Assembly: GCA_013396915.1 (NCBI GenBank)
Contig: VWZL01000597.1
Span: forward strand, 563,963 to 627,962
Direction: 5' to 3'
Length of the DNA: 64,000 nt
Origin: Stercorarius parasiticus
Taxonomy: Eukaryota > Chordata > Aves > Charadriiformes > Stercorariidae
In this document: piece after piece, positions 13,401 to 25,600 of the stretch
Layout: every line of letters begins with the position of its first letter
How positions within the stretch are numbered: position 1 is the stretch's first letter
The notes under the pieces: model-generated
What the model saw: only the letters and a program-made list of their open reading frames with translations
Database searches by the model: none
Told to the model about the DNA's origin: nothing
Position numbers and translations under genes: made by a program

Positions 13401-15621
13401 ATAATGAATTTTAAGTTGTCAAAATCCTGCTGTAAAAGGCCCAGATTTTCCAAGGAGCATCCGATCTTTGCTGCTTAACTTGAGACAGTTCCGGAGGGTA
13501 AAATTTTAGGGTTTTTTTTTATTGTGCATTTTCCTCCAGAATATTATGAGCACAAACTAAAGCGTAAGGCTTTTGCAGTGACAGGGTTGCTCATTGTGCT
13601 TCAATTTTTTTTTGGCTTGAACCATGCATTATTCCATGTTTGTAAGTTAGCTTGGAGAATGCTTAAAGGAACACATTCAGTGCCCAGTCAAGCCTGCTTT
13701 TGTACGGTAACAACAGAAAATAACATGGGGAGAGAAAAATTCAGTTGCCTTTGGCATAGGTAAATTAGGCAGCCTGGAACTGCTCTATTGGGAATTTGCC
13801 TCAGCAAATTAGCAACTGGTCGAGGAAGCTGTTTGTTTGGTAAAAAATGCACTGAACAGTGCTTAAAAGCCACCCTTATGACTCAATATTTCTGTCATGT
13901 GTCAGTACCTGGCGAAGATGCTGATGTCAGTGGTACATTTAGTATTGTAATCACCCTTGACAGGATGAAATATGGCCTCTGAATTCCAAGAACATATGGG
14001 ATTATTGAGAAGGAAAATTGTGTGAACAAGGGCAATTAGAGCAATAACTATCTATGACATACTACACTGAGTCATCCAAGCATAACACAGATATAATGAA
14101 AATATTTTTAAAGGCAAACATGATCTAAACCGGCGCCAAAATTATCTAATTTATTATTCTGTCATGAATGATAAATGTTAAAAATACCCTCTACATTTCA
14201 GAGAATAGCAAGATAGCATTCCGTTATGTGTGCCTTGCTGCGCGATTTGGAGGGATACAAAGGGCTGAAGCTTTCTTTGTAAAGGGTATTGAAAGATGAT
14301 GAAACATCTTTCTCATCTAAATTCCAATCTTCAATTTTTCAGGATATAATTGCTCTAGTTATTCTTCATCACATAATTCCCCTCCTATTTAACTTCCCAT
14401 CATCACCCCACCACATCTACACAGCTATGCAACATAGAGGAGGCAGCTGGCAGCCTATTAATCATAATAGAAGTAGCTTTAACCTTGAAAACATGTCATC
14501 TACAGGTTTGCACCCCTCCGATGATAAGCTTTTGGAGCTGTTTGTTCTTTGAGATGTTGCATTTCTGAATTTACGTTATCATTTTCAGATAAAAGTGAAG
14601 TAGTAATGAAGTTTGAATACAATATGCATTAGTTAGTTAGTTAAAAAAAAAAAATCACAATTTTTGTAATACACTTTATTATGACCCATTGCCCTGCTAT
14701 CAAGTGAAACTAGTCCCAGAGCCAAAGCTTCCTCCTCTGAGCCACTGAAGTGAGGCCTGAACCTTGTGCTGTTTTTCTGCCCTGGCTGTACTAAATCCCA
14801 GAAGATCTCTTTCTGCTGGTAAGGCTAACCAGTTGGCTGTCCTGAAGGGCCAGAGGAATCCCACCTGGTTGATGCAGCTCTGGGGCATCATCAAAGTAAT
14901 TCCCTGCTGTCGCTCTGATGGAGTGTCCGTGGCAGGTGGACCTGCTAGCCCTACTTCACATGCAGGGATGCTCCCATGTGTACGTTAGACTCTGCAGCTA
15001 CGATAAGAAGGACATCTCTGCAACTGTTAGAAAAAAGTGGAGAAATCTCTGTCCTAATGCTTTCCATTGTAACAGGGCCCAGCAGAGCATAAACACGTAA
15101 CGCAGGGATTGTGGGGCCAGGGTGAGGGCTAGGGGCCATGCCGTACAATGCTTTTGTCCTCAGCACTAGAGCCAGCAACAGGTGAAGGAACAAAATAACT
15201 GTGTAGCATTAGTATTTAATAGTAAATGCTCTGTTTGTCAACTGTGAGTTTCAAAGCATTTAGCAAAGAGGACAGTATCGTTGTCTTCATTTCACTGATG
15301 GCATAAACACGTAGTCAGGAAGTTACTTGCTGAAGCTCATGCAGCAGGGTAACAGCAGAGCAACGTCAAAACCCCTGGCATTTCAGAAACACCTCCCTTT
15401 CTGATCATGCCTGCACTCCTGGGCATCCAAAGCATGGCTAGTTGGTGGCAGTTGATAGTTGCCACAGCTACTCGGCTGCAGGAGAGTGCAAAGTGCCGTG
15501 GAACATCAGTTGTTGCATGTGCACCCCTCTTCCATCCAGCAAATTCTCTGGCCCCAACCACAGAAAATAGCGGAGAAGAAGATGCTGGTGCAGTGGTAGA
15601 AAGAGACTTCTGAAAGATGTA

Positions 15622-15740
15622 TTTTTTTTAATATATATAGCTATTTATATATATAAATAAAGTGTGTGTATGTATATCTAACTATAAGTGTGTGTGTACA
15701 TATATAAATACATACATATATACACACACACACACATACT
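15622..15740. repeat. Compound TA/TG/CA microsatellite
   Basis: Alternating TA, GTGTGT, TATG and CACACA tracts form an imperfect alternating purine-pyrimidine region of about 119 bp. Its two halves (TG-rich then CA-rich) are partly complementary. Confidence 0.85.
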
Positions 15741-18700
15741 GCTATATTCAGAGATCTGGTAGAATGAGAAGTTTCCCCTCTAAGTCTGAGACAGAATCTG
15801 TTTGTCGTATCCATAAATGTCATTTTTTCACCTAGGAACTGACCTTGACCAGCTTGCTGGAATACTTGGGTTAGAAGAAATAATCTGCAGCAGCTGCTTT
15901 ATAAAATATACTCCTTTCTTAAAGTGGAGGGAATGACTTTCCTCAGTATATTCTGTGGGTATAAATTCTAACACAAAAATATTTTCTGCACATTACCTAG
16001 GCACACCTGACACGTATAATACAACTTCTCATATGAGTAAAGCTCTGCTTGTTTAATCACAACAATAGTACTCATGGGGAACCATAACTGTTGTGCTGTT
16101 ATTTATAACCCATGTCAAAAGAATAATTTGAACAAATACAAAGTTCTTTTAGGAAATTAAGACTTCTTATTTATTTGGGGGAAAAAAACAACAAAACTAA
16201 ATTATTTTACTACTTACTGGAAAAGTCATTCTTGCTACATTACCTATTTTAAAACTCACATCTCATTCAATTAAGATTTCATACCATTGACAAAATGATG
16301 CTGTCCTGAAAAAAAATATTGCAAACGCTGCTATATACAAGCCCATAAATAAACTGCAAGATTTTCAGGCTTCAAAAGACTGAGGACAGGAAGAGATCGT
16401 TTAAAGATTCATTTGAGCATTTCTTATTCAGTACATTTGCTGCAGTCAGTAACAACAAAAATACATTGAATCAAACAATAGGAATGGACTTAGATGGCAA
16501 TGGAACACATTTGTACTTCGTGGTTTTTTTACTAGTTTAGTTTATAAAAAAACAGAAGAAATCCCATCCCCAACCTAATATTATAAATACAGTGTTCTAG
16601 CTCCTAACCTCGGGTGACATAAACAACAAGATGAACTGCTTCATCACAAGTACCATCCAAAAGTTAAAGCACGGGATGCAGGTTGTCCACAGTGGATCTC
16701 AGTAGATACATGATAATGAATGTTCCCTCAATATGTAATATATCTATGTCACATTTTAAGGTATAAAACCAAAAACATTTTCATGCTCTTCCTATATTTG
16801 GTGAACAATTTTAAAATATGGGATACCTGGGTGAAAAACAGATTTAGCCCTTTATACTACTGTCATGGGTAGTGTCATTTGTATGTCGCATGTTTTTTTC
16901 AAATGGCCCATGGGTAGTGGCATAGGTGACAAATATACATCAGCACAGGAGGAAATGCAGGCAATGAAAATTTTGTAGGGGCGAATGTTCTTTAAAATTA
17001 AGATTATTTTTCTTTTTTAAAAAAAAAAAGCTTTTATATGTCCTCTAGTTCATTCAGGGAAATGTTTGTGCTATAACGCAATGATTAGAAGAGGTTGATC
17101 AAGGAGGGTTTTAATCTGTATCCGTGGTCACAGTGTTAAAAAAAAACAACCAACCCACAACAAAACCCACATGCTCCAGTATAAAAAATATGCTTAAATA
17201 TGTTGTCTGCACACAATACAAAGACTGAACTCTGTTATCACAGTACTGTTCTGTTACAATCTCCTCCATACATTCCAAGGGCTCCTTCTACTGTGTCCTT
17301 TGGGGAAAAAATAATCATTCTCAGGACAAGAGAAGCCCATATATTTGCACAGCTGTAAGACACTCCAATGTAGAAAAGGCTCGGAAAAAGCCATAGACAA
17401 AAGCCAAAATAGACATAGCCATTTCGATATTTAGCTTTTACTGACCCGCCTTTTAGAGTTAGCTGTCAACAACTTGAGTTATTTAGCAATAGGAAATTGA
17501 GTAGAAGCTTATATATTTCATGCATGTATATGTGTGATACGCCATATGTCACAGTCTGCTCTGTTGTAGCTGTATAAAGCCAGCATGTATCTGGTGAAAC
17601 TAAGGTAATTTCCGTACAATGCTTTAATTCGTAGCCACAGACAAACTGTGGGGTTTCAGTTTGGTGCCCATACCAACAAGTCTTGGCCAGGAAGGGGAGA
17701 AGGCACAGGAGGTGGAAAAGATTGGTCCAAACTGAAACAGATCATTTGTTTCTTAGTGCAGGAAGTAAACAGGGAGAAAACTTGTTTTGGATCAATCAAA
17801 AATGAAATGCATTGATGTTTTCTAAACTTTCAACTCCATTTCTTTTGGATGAGACGCTTCACTAAATTCAGTCCTAATTGATGAATGTTTCCTGTTCCCT
17901 AAAGATCAATTTACTTTTCTTTTTTTTACAAACAGTTTCCACCCTGCACGTTGGGGTACAAATACCTTTTCTCTCAGAAATCAATAGCAGATTCACTTAG
18001 CAAAAAATGAGATTGAAGATTTGCATATTTCCCTCGTTTTGTAGCATTTTGATAGCCCAGTGTATTAGGAAAGCCAACATAATTACTTCGGTAATTTCTG
18101 CAAACCAGTATACCCGGTGTGTTAGGGAGACAGGTGCTGCAAGGAGGGAAGAGCTGGGGATGCAAAGCCATGGTTGCAAAGCCACCTGCAAAGAGGGGGG
18201 CTCGTCTTTGCAAGTGCCCTGGAGACCTTGGCTGCTGAGAAAATCCAAGAGCAAGACACACCTTGAGGGACTCTGACCACTCCGGGGCTTGTATTCTGCT
18301 TTACCCCCAGCCGGAACGGTGCAGCCGAGATTGCACCCCCTCGTGCTCCAAACACCGCTCCTGAGAACCTACAAAATACTGGTCAAAAGAAAAATTACAG
18401 CGGTTTTTTTACTCCTGAAAGATACTTCGTGGCAGTACTAAAGCAAAAGCTATTAAGTGCTGAGCAGAGTTTAAAACCACAAAAGACTCTGCAGAGGCCT
18501 ATTTAAAAGATGTCTGTAGGTAACAATACATAGACTTATTTGTAGTCTGGCTGTCTTCACAGTATATCATTGTGTTACATTTTTGTGGTTGGAATTCAGT
18601 GTCTCAATTTGACCAGTGAAAGGAGGCAGATAAGTCACAGTGCCAGGTTTTGATTTCCAAAAGCTACAGCGCGTTTGTGAAATGCACTTGACAGACAGTT

Positions 18701-19390
18701 GTTGATTGCATCCAAAAGCTTCAGGCAAAGCAATACAAATACTTTGTACTGTGATGTGTCACCAGAAACAAATCAGCGACAGAAATCCTGTGGACTGCTA
18801 TGGGACAACCTTAGCCATTTCTACCTTTTATAGATACGGTGTAAATAGGAATATCCAAAATACTAATAGGTCACGTACAGGAGTATTACATGTTACATGT
18901 GCTGTTTATGTGCATAGAGACGTATATTAGCTTTGTTAATTCCACGCCCGTGCTGGGAGCTGAGTAGCTGGAACCTGCTTCTCCCTCAAGTCCTGGCTTC
19001 CTTGTAGCATTTAAATTAATCACCACACTATGTATTTTGAATAAGCTTCACTTCGATAAATGGATTCTGTAAGGTAATAAATGTAAACAGAGAGTGCACA
19101 GCAAGACCAGAATAGCCCCATGACAACATCACAATGGGAAGCATTTCATTTTAGAGCATAAAAATCCATCTTTCCAGAGATATGTTGCCTTTCCTCAGTT
19201 CTGGGAGCTGGAATGATTCAGATAGCAATAAGCCCTTTTTGTGTACCTAGTGTTTTCATCATTGCTGACAAAACCATCCAGTGTATATTTGTGCTAGTTA
19301 TTTTTGCAGATATTGCTAATAGCCAAGTGGTAGAATGTGTTACAGTCCCGAAGGCAAGCAGATGAGGGCTATTTACTCAACAAAACAATA
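15741..19390. other. Non-coding 3' flank of ADGRD1
   Basis: No coding sequence is recognisable. The stretch is AT-rich with many short A and T runs. It may include a longer ADGRD1 3' UTR if the proximal poly(A) site is not always used. Frames of up to 95 codons near 17974-18276 overlap each other on both strands and show no family resemblance. Confidence 0.5.
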
Positions 19391-19529
19391 TGGCAATTTC
19401 CAATTTATTAGGCAGTGATTAAAAAAGCAGTTTTCTACTGGTATTAACAGTGAGAAAAAAAACTGGTGGACACTGTGTCAGAGGTCCTGGATGTATGGCT
19501 TGATTTTCACTGAGAAGCTGGTATTACTG
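19391..19529 (-). other. ADGRD1: Probable ADGRD1 3' UTR (short form)
   Basis: Sequence between the TGA and the first well-formed poly(A) site downstream, about 139 nt. The end is placed at a CA dinucleotide 12-13 nt after AATAAA and just before a GU-rich stretch. A longer UTR using weaker signals further down (for example ATTAAA near 17109 or AATAAA near 16168) cannot be excluded. Confidence 0.55.
19404..19409 (-). promoter_or_regulatory. Candidate polyadenylation signal AATAAA
   Basis: AATAAA on the minus strand, about 120 nt after the ADGRD1 stop codon. It is followed by a CA cleavage candidate and then TATTGTTTTGTTG, a GU/U-rich downstream element. The three parts have normal order and spacing. 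Confidence 0.6.
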
Positions 19530-19625
19530 TCAGACCGCTGATAAATCAATGCGGTTGGCTGAATTGGTGCTTTTATCCCAGGTGTTCAGCTTTGTGGGCG
19601 TTGTGCCTGGCCTGTTCCCAGTCAT
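19530..19625 (-). CDS. ADGRD1: ADGRD1 terminal coding exon with stop codon
   Basis: This exon follows acceptor TATTTTGTTTTCCAG and encodes 31 residues plus TGA. It reads [20 protein letters not shown] then [11 protein letters not shown]. The RPG, TKL, WDKS and final DLSAV positions match the human C terminus as I recall it. The last residues, L-S-A-V, fit the class I PDZ ligand pattern (S/T-X-hydrophobic), suggesting a scaffold partner; that is inference from the motif. No frame break is seen. Confidence 0.96.
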   Translation of the reverse strand: MTGNRPGTTPTKLNTWDKSTNSANRIDLSAV

Positions 19626-22600
19626 CTGGAAAACAAAATAATATTGAAAATAGATTTATTTATTTTGCTAAACCACTCATGTCTGGATGAAATAAAAGCC
19701 TGAAAGCATCTATTTACATTACGGTGTTGTCACAGTGTCTTGAGAGCATATCCTATAAAGGATTTTTAAACAGTTATTGCCAGGATCTAAGGTGATTGGC
19801 AACGATCACTTAATAATACCTATCACTTCAGAAGTCTGGTTCTTTATAAAAACAAATGTCTTTTGCCTCAAGACAATTTAAGGAGAGCTAGAAAAGCATA
19901 TTCACTTGTTGATTTATTTAAGGTTTTATTCCTCGGGCTTAAATGTAAAAGTGCCCTATCAAAAAGCCATCATCATCAGACAAATACGTTGCCAAAATGC
20001 TGCTTGAATGTGTAATATGAAGTCCATTACGACTGGTGGGAATAGTCTCATTGAACCATACTCCAGAGTTCATAAACCTTTGTTTACTTTTATTTGATAG
20101 TTTACCAGAAAGTAGGATTTTGTCCTTTGCTTTCAAAACAGATATTGTAGCTGCAACTGAATACTTGCAGATTCCACCTGTCTACACCATGCATTAAGTG
20201 CGGTACTAAAAATACCCACGTGCCTTCTTCTTGTGTCCTGTTCTTTCCAACAGAATTTAATGTGGAACACTTTCAAATATAATAGGGAAAAAAAAAGAGA
20301 GGAATACTCACAATCTCTGAATTGAAGGGTTTCACGTTGATGTTGCGAGTTGAACTGCTGGTAAGGGACCAGACCTTGGTTTTGTGCTTAAAGGCAGCTC
20401 TAACCTTTGGGAAAAAGAATGAAACCAGATAAAAGATTTCTTTTGAAAAAGTTGTGTTTATTTTCACAGGTGCAGCCTACAATCATTTCCCCATTGTCCT
20501 TCCTCCATATTAACGTCACTGTACTAAAAAACAAACAATACGCCCCTACATTTTCCTTTGTATTTATGGTCTTATTTTAAAATTTAACTTTACTTTTCAA
20601 GTATCCGTACTTTAAATACAAAGCATTGTATAACCTCACTTATGTCTCATTTCATTGGCAACATTTTCATGTTGTTCCATCCTCCAAGTCATACCTCCAA
20701 GGTCTGACTGCATTACCATTCATCTTGTCAAAAATAAAAAATAATCAGAGCAAAACCCCCAAACTGCAGGGCATATAAGCATACATCCCCAGTATTTGCA
20801 GTCCTGGTTTGAAAGAGTTCATAAGGTGCCATTACAGTGATTTGCAGCAGCTCACTAGGACTCTCTCACATTTTCTTACTAAACATACAGCCCCAGGCTG
20901 GACCACAAGCTCCCACATTCGGGCAGGCTCTCCCTGGAGCTCGTGCAGCCCTGGTGGCATCCAAATGCCATGAGGATGTAAGCCAGCTGCCAGCCTTTTG
21001 AAAACTAAAATTACTTAAACATGCTGGATGAATTTCCCTATAGATGTAGGAAGACTCTGCACCAAGGTGAAAATAATCAGCTGCATAAAGAAAAGATGGT
21101 GAGACAGTCATTCTTTAGGCAAGTAGGTGAGGTTTACCAAGGATTACTGGCTGGAAGTGATTGGCCAGCGTTACGATGCAGTGGATAAAGAACATCTCAT
21201 CAGGAGGAGCATAGTCTGCAAAACACACGAAGTAATATTTCCTCCCTATTCTACACTGGCATGGCCTCAGCTATAGCATTGTGTTCAGCATCCCAGGAAA
21301 AACAGGGATCAGCTGGAGACAGCCCTGAAGAGAGCAGTGAGGATGATCACAGGTCAAGCAAACACGTTACAAGAAGCTTAGGTTTAGTCCAAAGAAGAGA
21401 CTGGGGGAAGACAGGATAAGTCTCACGGTCTTCCCTTTCCTGTGGAGAGGAAGGGAATTATCTACTCTTTATACACATAGTAGCTAAAACAGTAAGCAAG
21501 ATGAAAACTACAATTTAGGAGTGGCAGTAGGGAGGCTAGTGTGGCACAGAGACACATTGCTGAGGGAAGCTGAGAGGCTTCGATGACTGAGCTGTCAGGG
21601 GTGACACGGGCACGTTGGACGTGTGCTATGGGACAGGCTGCTCAGGTCCCAGAGCCATTCTCCTGAGCTTCTTTATTGTGGGTGTGCATTTCTTGTCCAC
21701 GCGCACTGGGAATAAAGCTCTCTTTTTTACCCAACCCCTTGGAAATATCTGCAGGTTTTGCTTTACAGTATCTGAGTTTTACTTCTATGGTACGAACAAA
21801 ATTCTCAAGAAGAATTCTCACGTTTAGCTGAAGAAGTATTTCAGATATGCATACAATGGAGCCAATAACACCTGCTCTCCAAAAATGACAGTTCACATTA
21901 GCTATATATGAACTGGTTTTTGAGGATACAAATTATGAAAAGTTTCTGAATTTAATTACTCATGACATTCCTGGAAAAATGGCAGCAATTTAAACATTCG
22001 TATTTGATTTAAGGCGTTTGAAGCTTGACAGCAGGAAGACAGCTTTCTGAGTCTGGGGGAGAATAGAATAAAGAAATATTTTTCCTCCTTACCTTTAACC
22101 TGCCTGCTTAACTTTAGTTGATTTCAATAAAGATCAAGATTTTCGTAGTCACTGCTGACTCTCCAAACTGACTGTAGCAAAGATCTTAATAGGTTGGCAA
22201 ATATTAATATCTCCACAGAAGAGCTGGAGTACTCTTGTTGCACAGGAAGAAGCAGCAGGTTATGGGGCAGAGCTACTTAGCAGCATCCAGAAGAGCGAGC
22301 TGTGGGAGGATCAAAGCTATGTGGGTATTCACTGAGCAGTAGCCCCGGTCAGCATGCTGTGGGAGCAGTGGATGCTGCAAGCTCCAGGCCCAGCAGAGAT
22401 GGTCTCCACAAGCCCATTTACATCAGCCTTGTCTTGCCTTTACCCCTGTTGCTCTGAGACAGCCTTAATGGAAAAAGAGGCCTCTTGGTCCACCAGGAAA
22501 TCCTGAACTTCCTGCCAAGAAAAATACCTGGAATATGTTCTACTCCGTTTGGTTTCCCATTAAGGATTGCACGAGTAACTTCCAAAAGCTTGTTTTGCTG

Positions 22601-25600
22601 GGGAAAAGATGTCTTTTACTCTCTGGAACTGCAGATGTAACAAAGCCAGAGGTCCCCAACGGGGACTGCCAGAGCGAGTCCTGCTGCCTCTGTTAAGCAT
22701 CCTCCCTTTGCAGCATAGCCCATGCCCTGCGCAGCCCCTCCAGCCCTCAGGAGTGCTGCTTCCCTGAGTCTGAGCTGCCTTCTCTTCTCTTCTCTTCTCT
22801 TCTCTTCTCTTCTCTTCTCTTCTCTTCTCTTCTCTTCTCTTCTCTTCTCTTCTCTTCTCTTCTCTTCTCTTCTCTTCTCTTCTCTTCTCTTCTCTTCTCT
22901 TCTCTTCTCTTCTCTTCTCTTCTCTTCTCTTCTCTTCTCTTCTCTTCTCTTCTCTTCTCTTCTCTTCTCTTCTCTTCTCTTCTCTTCTCTTCTCTTCTCT
23001 TCTCTTCTCTTCTCTTCTCTTCTCTTCTCTTCTCTTCTCTTCTCTTCTCTTCTCTTCTCTTCTCTTCTCTTCTCTTCTCTTCTCTTCTCTTCTCTTCTCT
23101 TCTCTTCTCTTCTCTTCTCTTCTCTTCTCTTCTCTTCTCTTCTCTTCTCTTCTCTTCTCTTCTCTTCTCTTCTCTTCTCTTCTCTTCTCTTCTCTTCTCT
23201 TCTCTTCTCTTCTCTTCTCTTCTCTTCTCTTCTCTTCTCTTCTCTTCTCTTCTCTTCTCTTCTCTTCTCTTCTCTTCTCTTCTCTTCTCTTCTCTTCTCT
23301 TCTCTTCTCTTCTCTTCTCTTCTCTTCTCTTCTCTTCTCTTCTCTTCTCTTCTCTTCTCTTCTCTTCTCTTCTCTTCCCTTCCCTTCCCTTCCCTTCCCT
23401 TCCCTTCCCTTCCCTTCCCTTTTTTAAAAACCTTTCTTATGTTAAATAAAATAAATGTCAAGCATTTGTCAAAATGCCACAAGTCACAAAGTCAGTGACA
23501 GTCATGTATTAATTGAAAGAAAAAAGAAATAATTGGCGTAGCAGGCAACTATAATAATAAAGTATTTTCTTGTTTTATACTCATGTTACTTGAATTTGAT
23601 AACATCAAATTTGTTAACCTGATTTGGTTACATACCTCTGAATTCAGAAGACAGTGAAACAGGAACATGAAAAATCCCTGAAAACAGATAAAAGGGAGAA
23701 GGGTGAAGACTGACTATGGAGAATGAAATACAATAATGTATTTCTCACAGTATTGTATAAAGCAGGTATTGAGTAGCTGGAGATCTATAAAAAGGGAAGA
23801 GTAGGCCAAATTGAGCCCCATGTTAAACTGGAGAAACCTGCAGCGTTAGGTTACTATGAGGCTTGTCTGGACCTTTTCCTGTAAAACGGCATCTCCTAAA
23901 CTTTGGGGTGCTAAAGGAGAAATCTGTCTGAAAAGAAGCAGGAGTTCTGTTCTCATGACAATAAGAGAACTATTTCTCTGTGCTTGCAAAGGTAAAGGCA
24001 GAGGGAAATGCTCTTTGGGAGACACCAAATCAGTATTTTTCACATTAGAAAACCAAGGTATTAGCGTTAGGAAAATTTTCACAAAAGAATTTTGCTATAT
24101 TTGGGCTTTTTGTCCAATGGAATGTGAAAAAGTCCCATGCCTTTTCCCTCCAGTAATAAATTTCTTTTCTTTTGGGGAGTATTCAGTCAAACTTAATGTT
24201 TTTTTATTTTGGATGGAAATTGGAAATTTTCTTATCAGTTTATGGGGAGAACCCTGTTGATATAGATTAATGCCTCTACTGAAACATTCGCTTAGAGCTA
24301 AGCAGATCCTTACATTCCACCTTGGATGGAGCTATTTTTCTGGATTGCTGTCTTAAGAAGATGCGGGTGTATTTGCCTGCGTGCAGGAGTCACATGCTGG
24401 TTTCTGCAGCATGCAGAATAGCTCCACTTTTCTCTTCGTGCTGCCCCATTCCCACAAACTTCTTTTCGCTTTCATTTAGTCTCAGTAATGAAGCCTCAAA
24501 CTGACACTGAAAAACTGTTCTGGTATCTCTACTAAAGAATCTTGCCTCTGGTACATGGTGCTGGAAGAATGAATTCCATTTCCCAAGCTCAGTCTCATTT
24601 ATTTAATTATTGCTACTGGAAACACTAAGGAGTGGGATAAGAAGTTCTGTTCATACAAAGACTAAACAATTGCCAGCACTGTATGGTCAGCACAGACTTA
24701 AAAGACAGAGGAAGAAAAACAGAAAAAATCCAATAGACACAAGCATGTGAAAACTTTACTAATGATCCGTTTATTGGATCTCGGCAGTTTGGTAGCCATA
24801 AACTTTCCCACCAGGTACTTACTTGTAGTGAATTGAAAACAGCAAATATATACTGAAATACTAATGCATGGGCATTGACAGCCAAAATCCCAAAGATCCA
24901 CGAGCTTCCCAAGATTGGTAAGAGAACAGCGACGGCTTTAGCTGTTAGTCTGAAAGAAAATGAAAATAGGAAATGTGATGAGACAGTTAAACAATTTTCA
25001 GCCCCCACACCAGGGAGGATATCAGTTATGTCCTGGCAGCAAGGTAGCGTGTGTATGACTCTCTTTGCCATATAGTTCTTTTAATGGGCAAGTCTTTTAA
25101 TTACTCCTTCCTCAGCTGTGAAAATGGGGATAACAGAACGCCGGTATCACATGGGATAAATACAGATCAAGAGCCAGTAACTGAGGGTGCAGGGCAAGAG
25201 ATGAAGAAATGGTCTTATCACTTTGGCAGTCAGATCTTTAGTTTCCAGTGAAGTATCATCATTTTGTCGGCGAGGAGTCAAGTGTAAGAGTCAAAAACAG
25301 AGGGCAGAAACTGAGAACAAAGGCAGCATCACATGGAAAACTAAAACTACTGTATCTAGTATATCCAAAATACATTTGCTCAGCACTATAGTTGAGTCAA
25401 GACAACACGGTATTTCTCTTCTAGACAGTGACTTGGGATTTTTAATCAGCACAAATGGGAAGAACCACAATGTACCTCTGCAAAATGCAAACCCTCTAAC
25501 GCTGTGGTATTATTCTGCTACCACCCTGCTTTGTTCAGAGTTGATTCAGAGATACGTATGCCAGATATTGAAATAGCTTGTGTTTCTCAAAGGTCCCTAC

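Larger units (their letters stand above)
1..15621. other. Intergenic DNA downstream of ADGRD1, no recognisable gene
   Basis: I read both strands and found no exon with family-like sequence and matching splice sites. Open frames here reach at most 157 codons (9794-10267) and have ordinary composition for chance ORFs, so none is called. Contents noted are A/T-rich unique sequence, a 12-bp tandem duplication near 6134, C9 at 6351-6359, an AAT run at 6863-6879, an RFX-like motif at 7395-7408, and a C9T7 tract at 13252-13267. In other vertebrates ADGRD1 is followed by a long gene-poor interval before SFSWAP, consistent with this emptiness (recalled synteny). Confidence 0.6.
20405..23635 (-). other. 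ADGRD1: ADGRD1 intron (3231 bp) with CR1 relic and giant pentanucleotide array
   Basis: Phase-0 intron after the 42-nt micro-exon, GTATGT to CCAAAG. It contains the TTCTC/TTCCC array (22780-23419) and a degraded CR1 fragment (about 21297-21530). The remainder is unique sequence with nothing recognisable. Confidence 0.9.

Noticed and set aside
22616..23498. Open frames of 288 and 258 codons with KRREE-like and SSLLF-like repeats
   Set aside because: They exist only because a stop-free pentanucleotide array is open in all relevant frames. Flanks show no gene structure, and the region is inside an ADGRD1 intron.
24625..25071. 148-codon minus-strand open frame as a stand-alone gene
   Set aside because: Only 24823-24949 is coding. 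The N-terminal and C-terminal parts are intron read-through beyond clear AG and GT splice sites.
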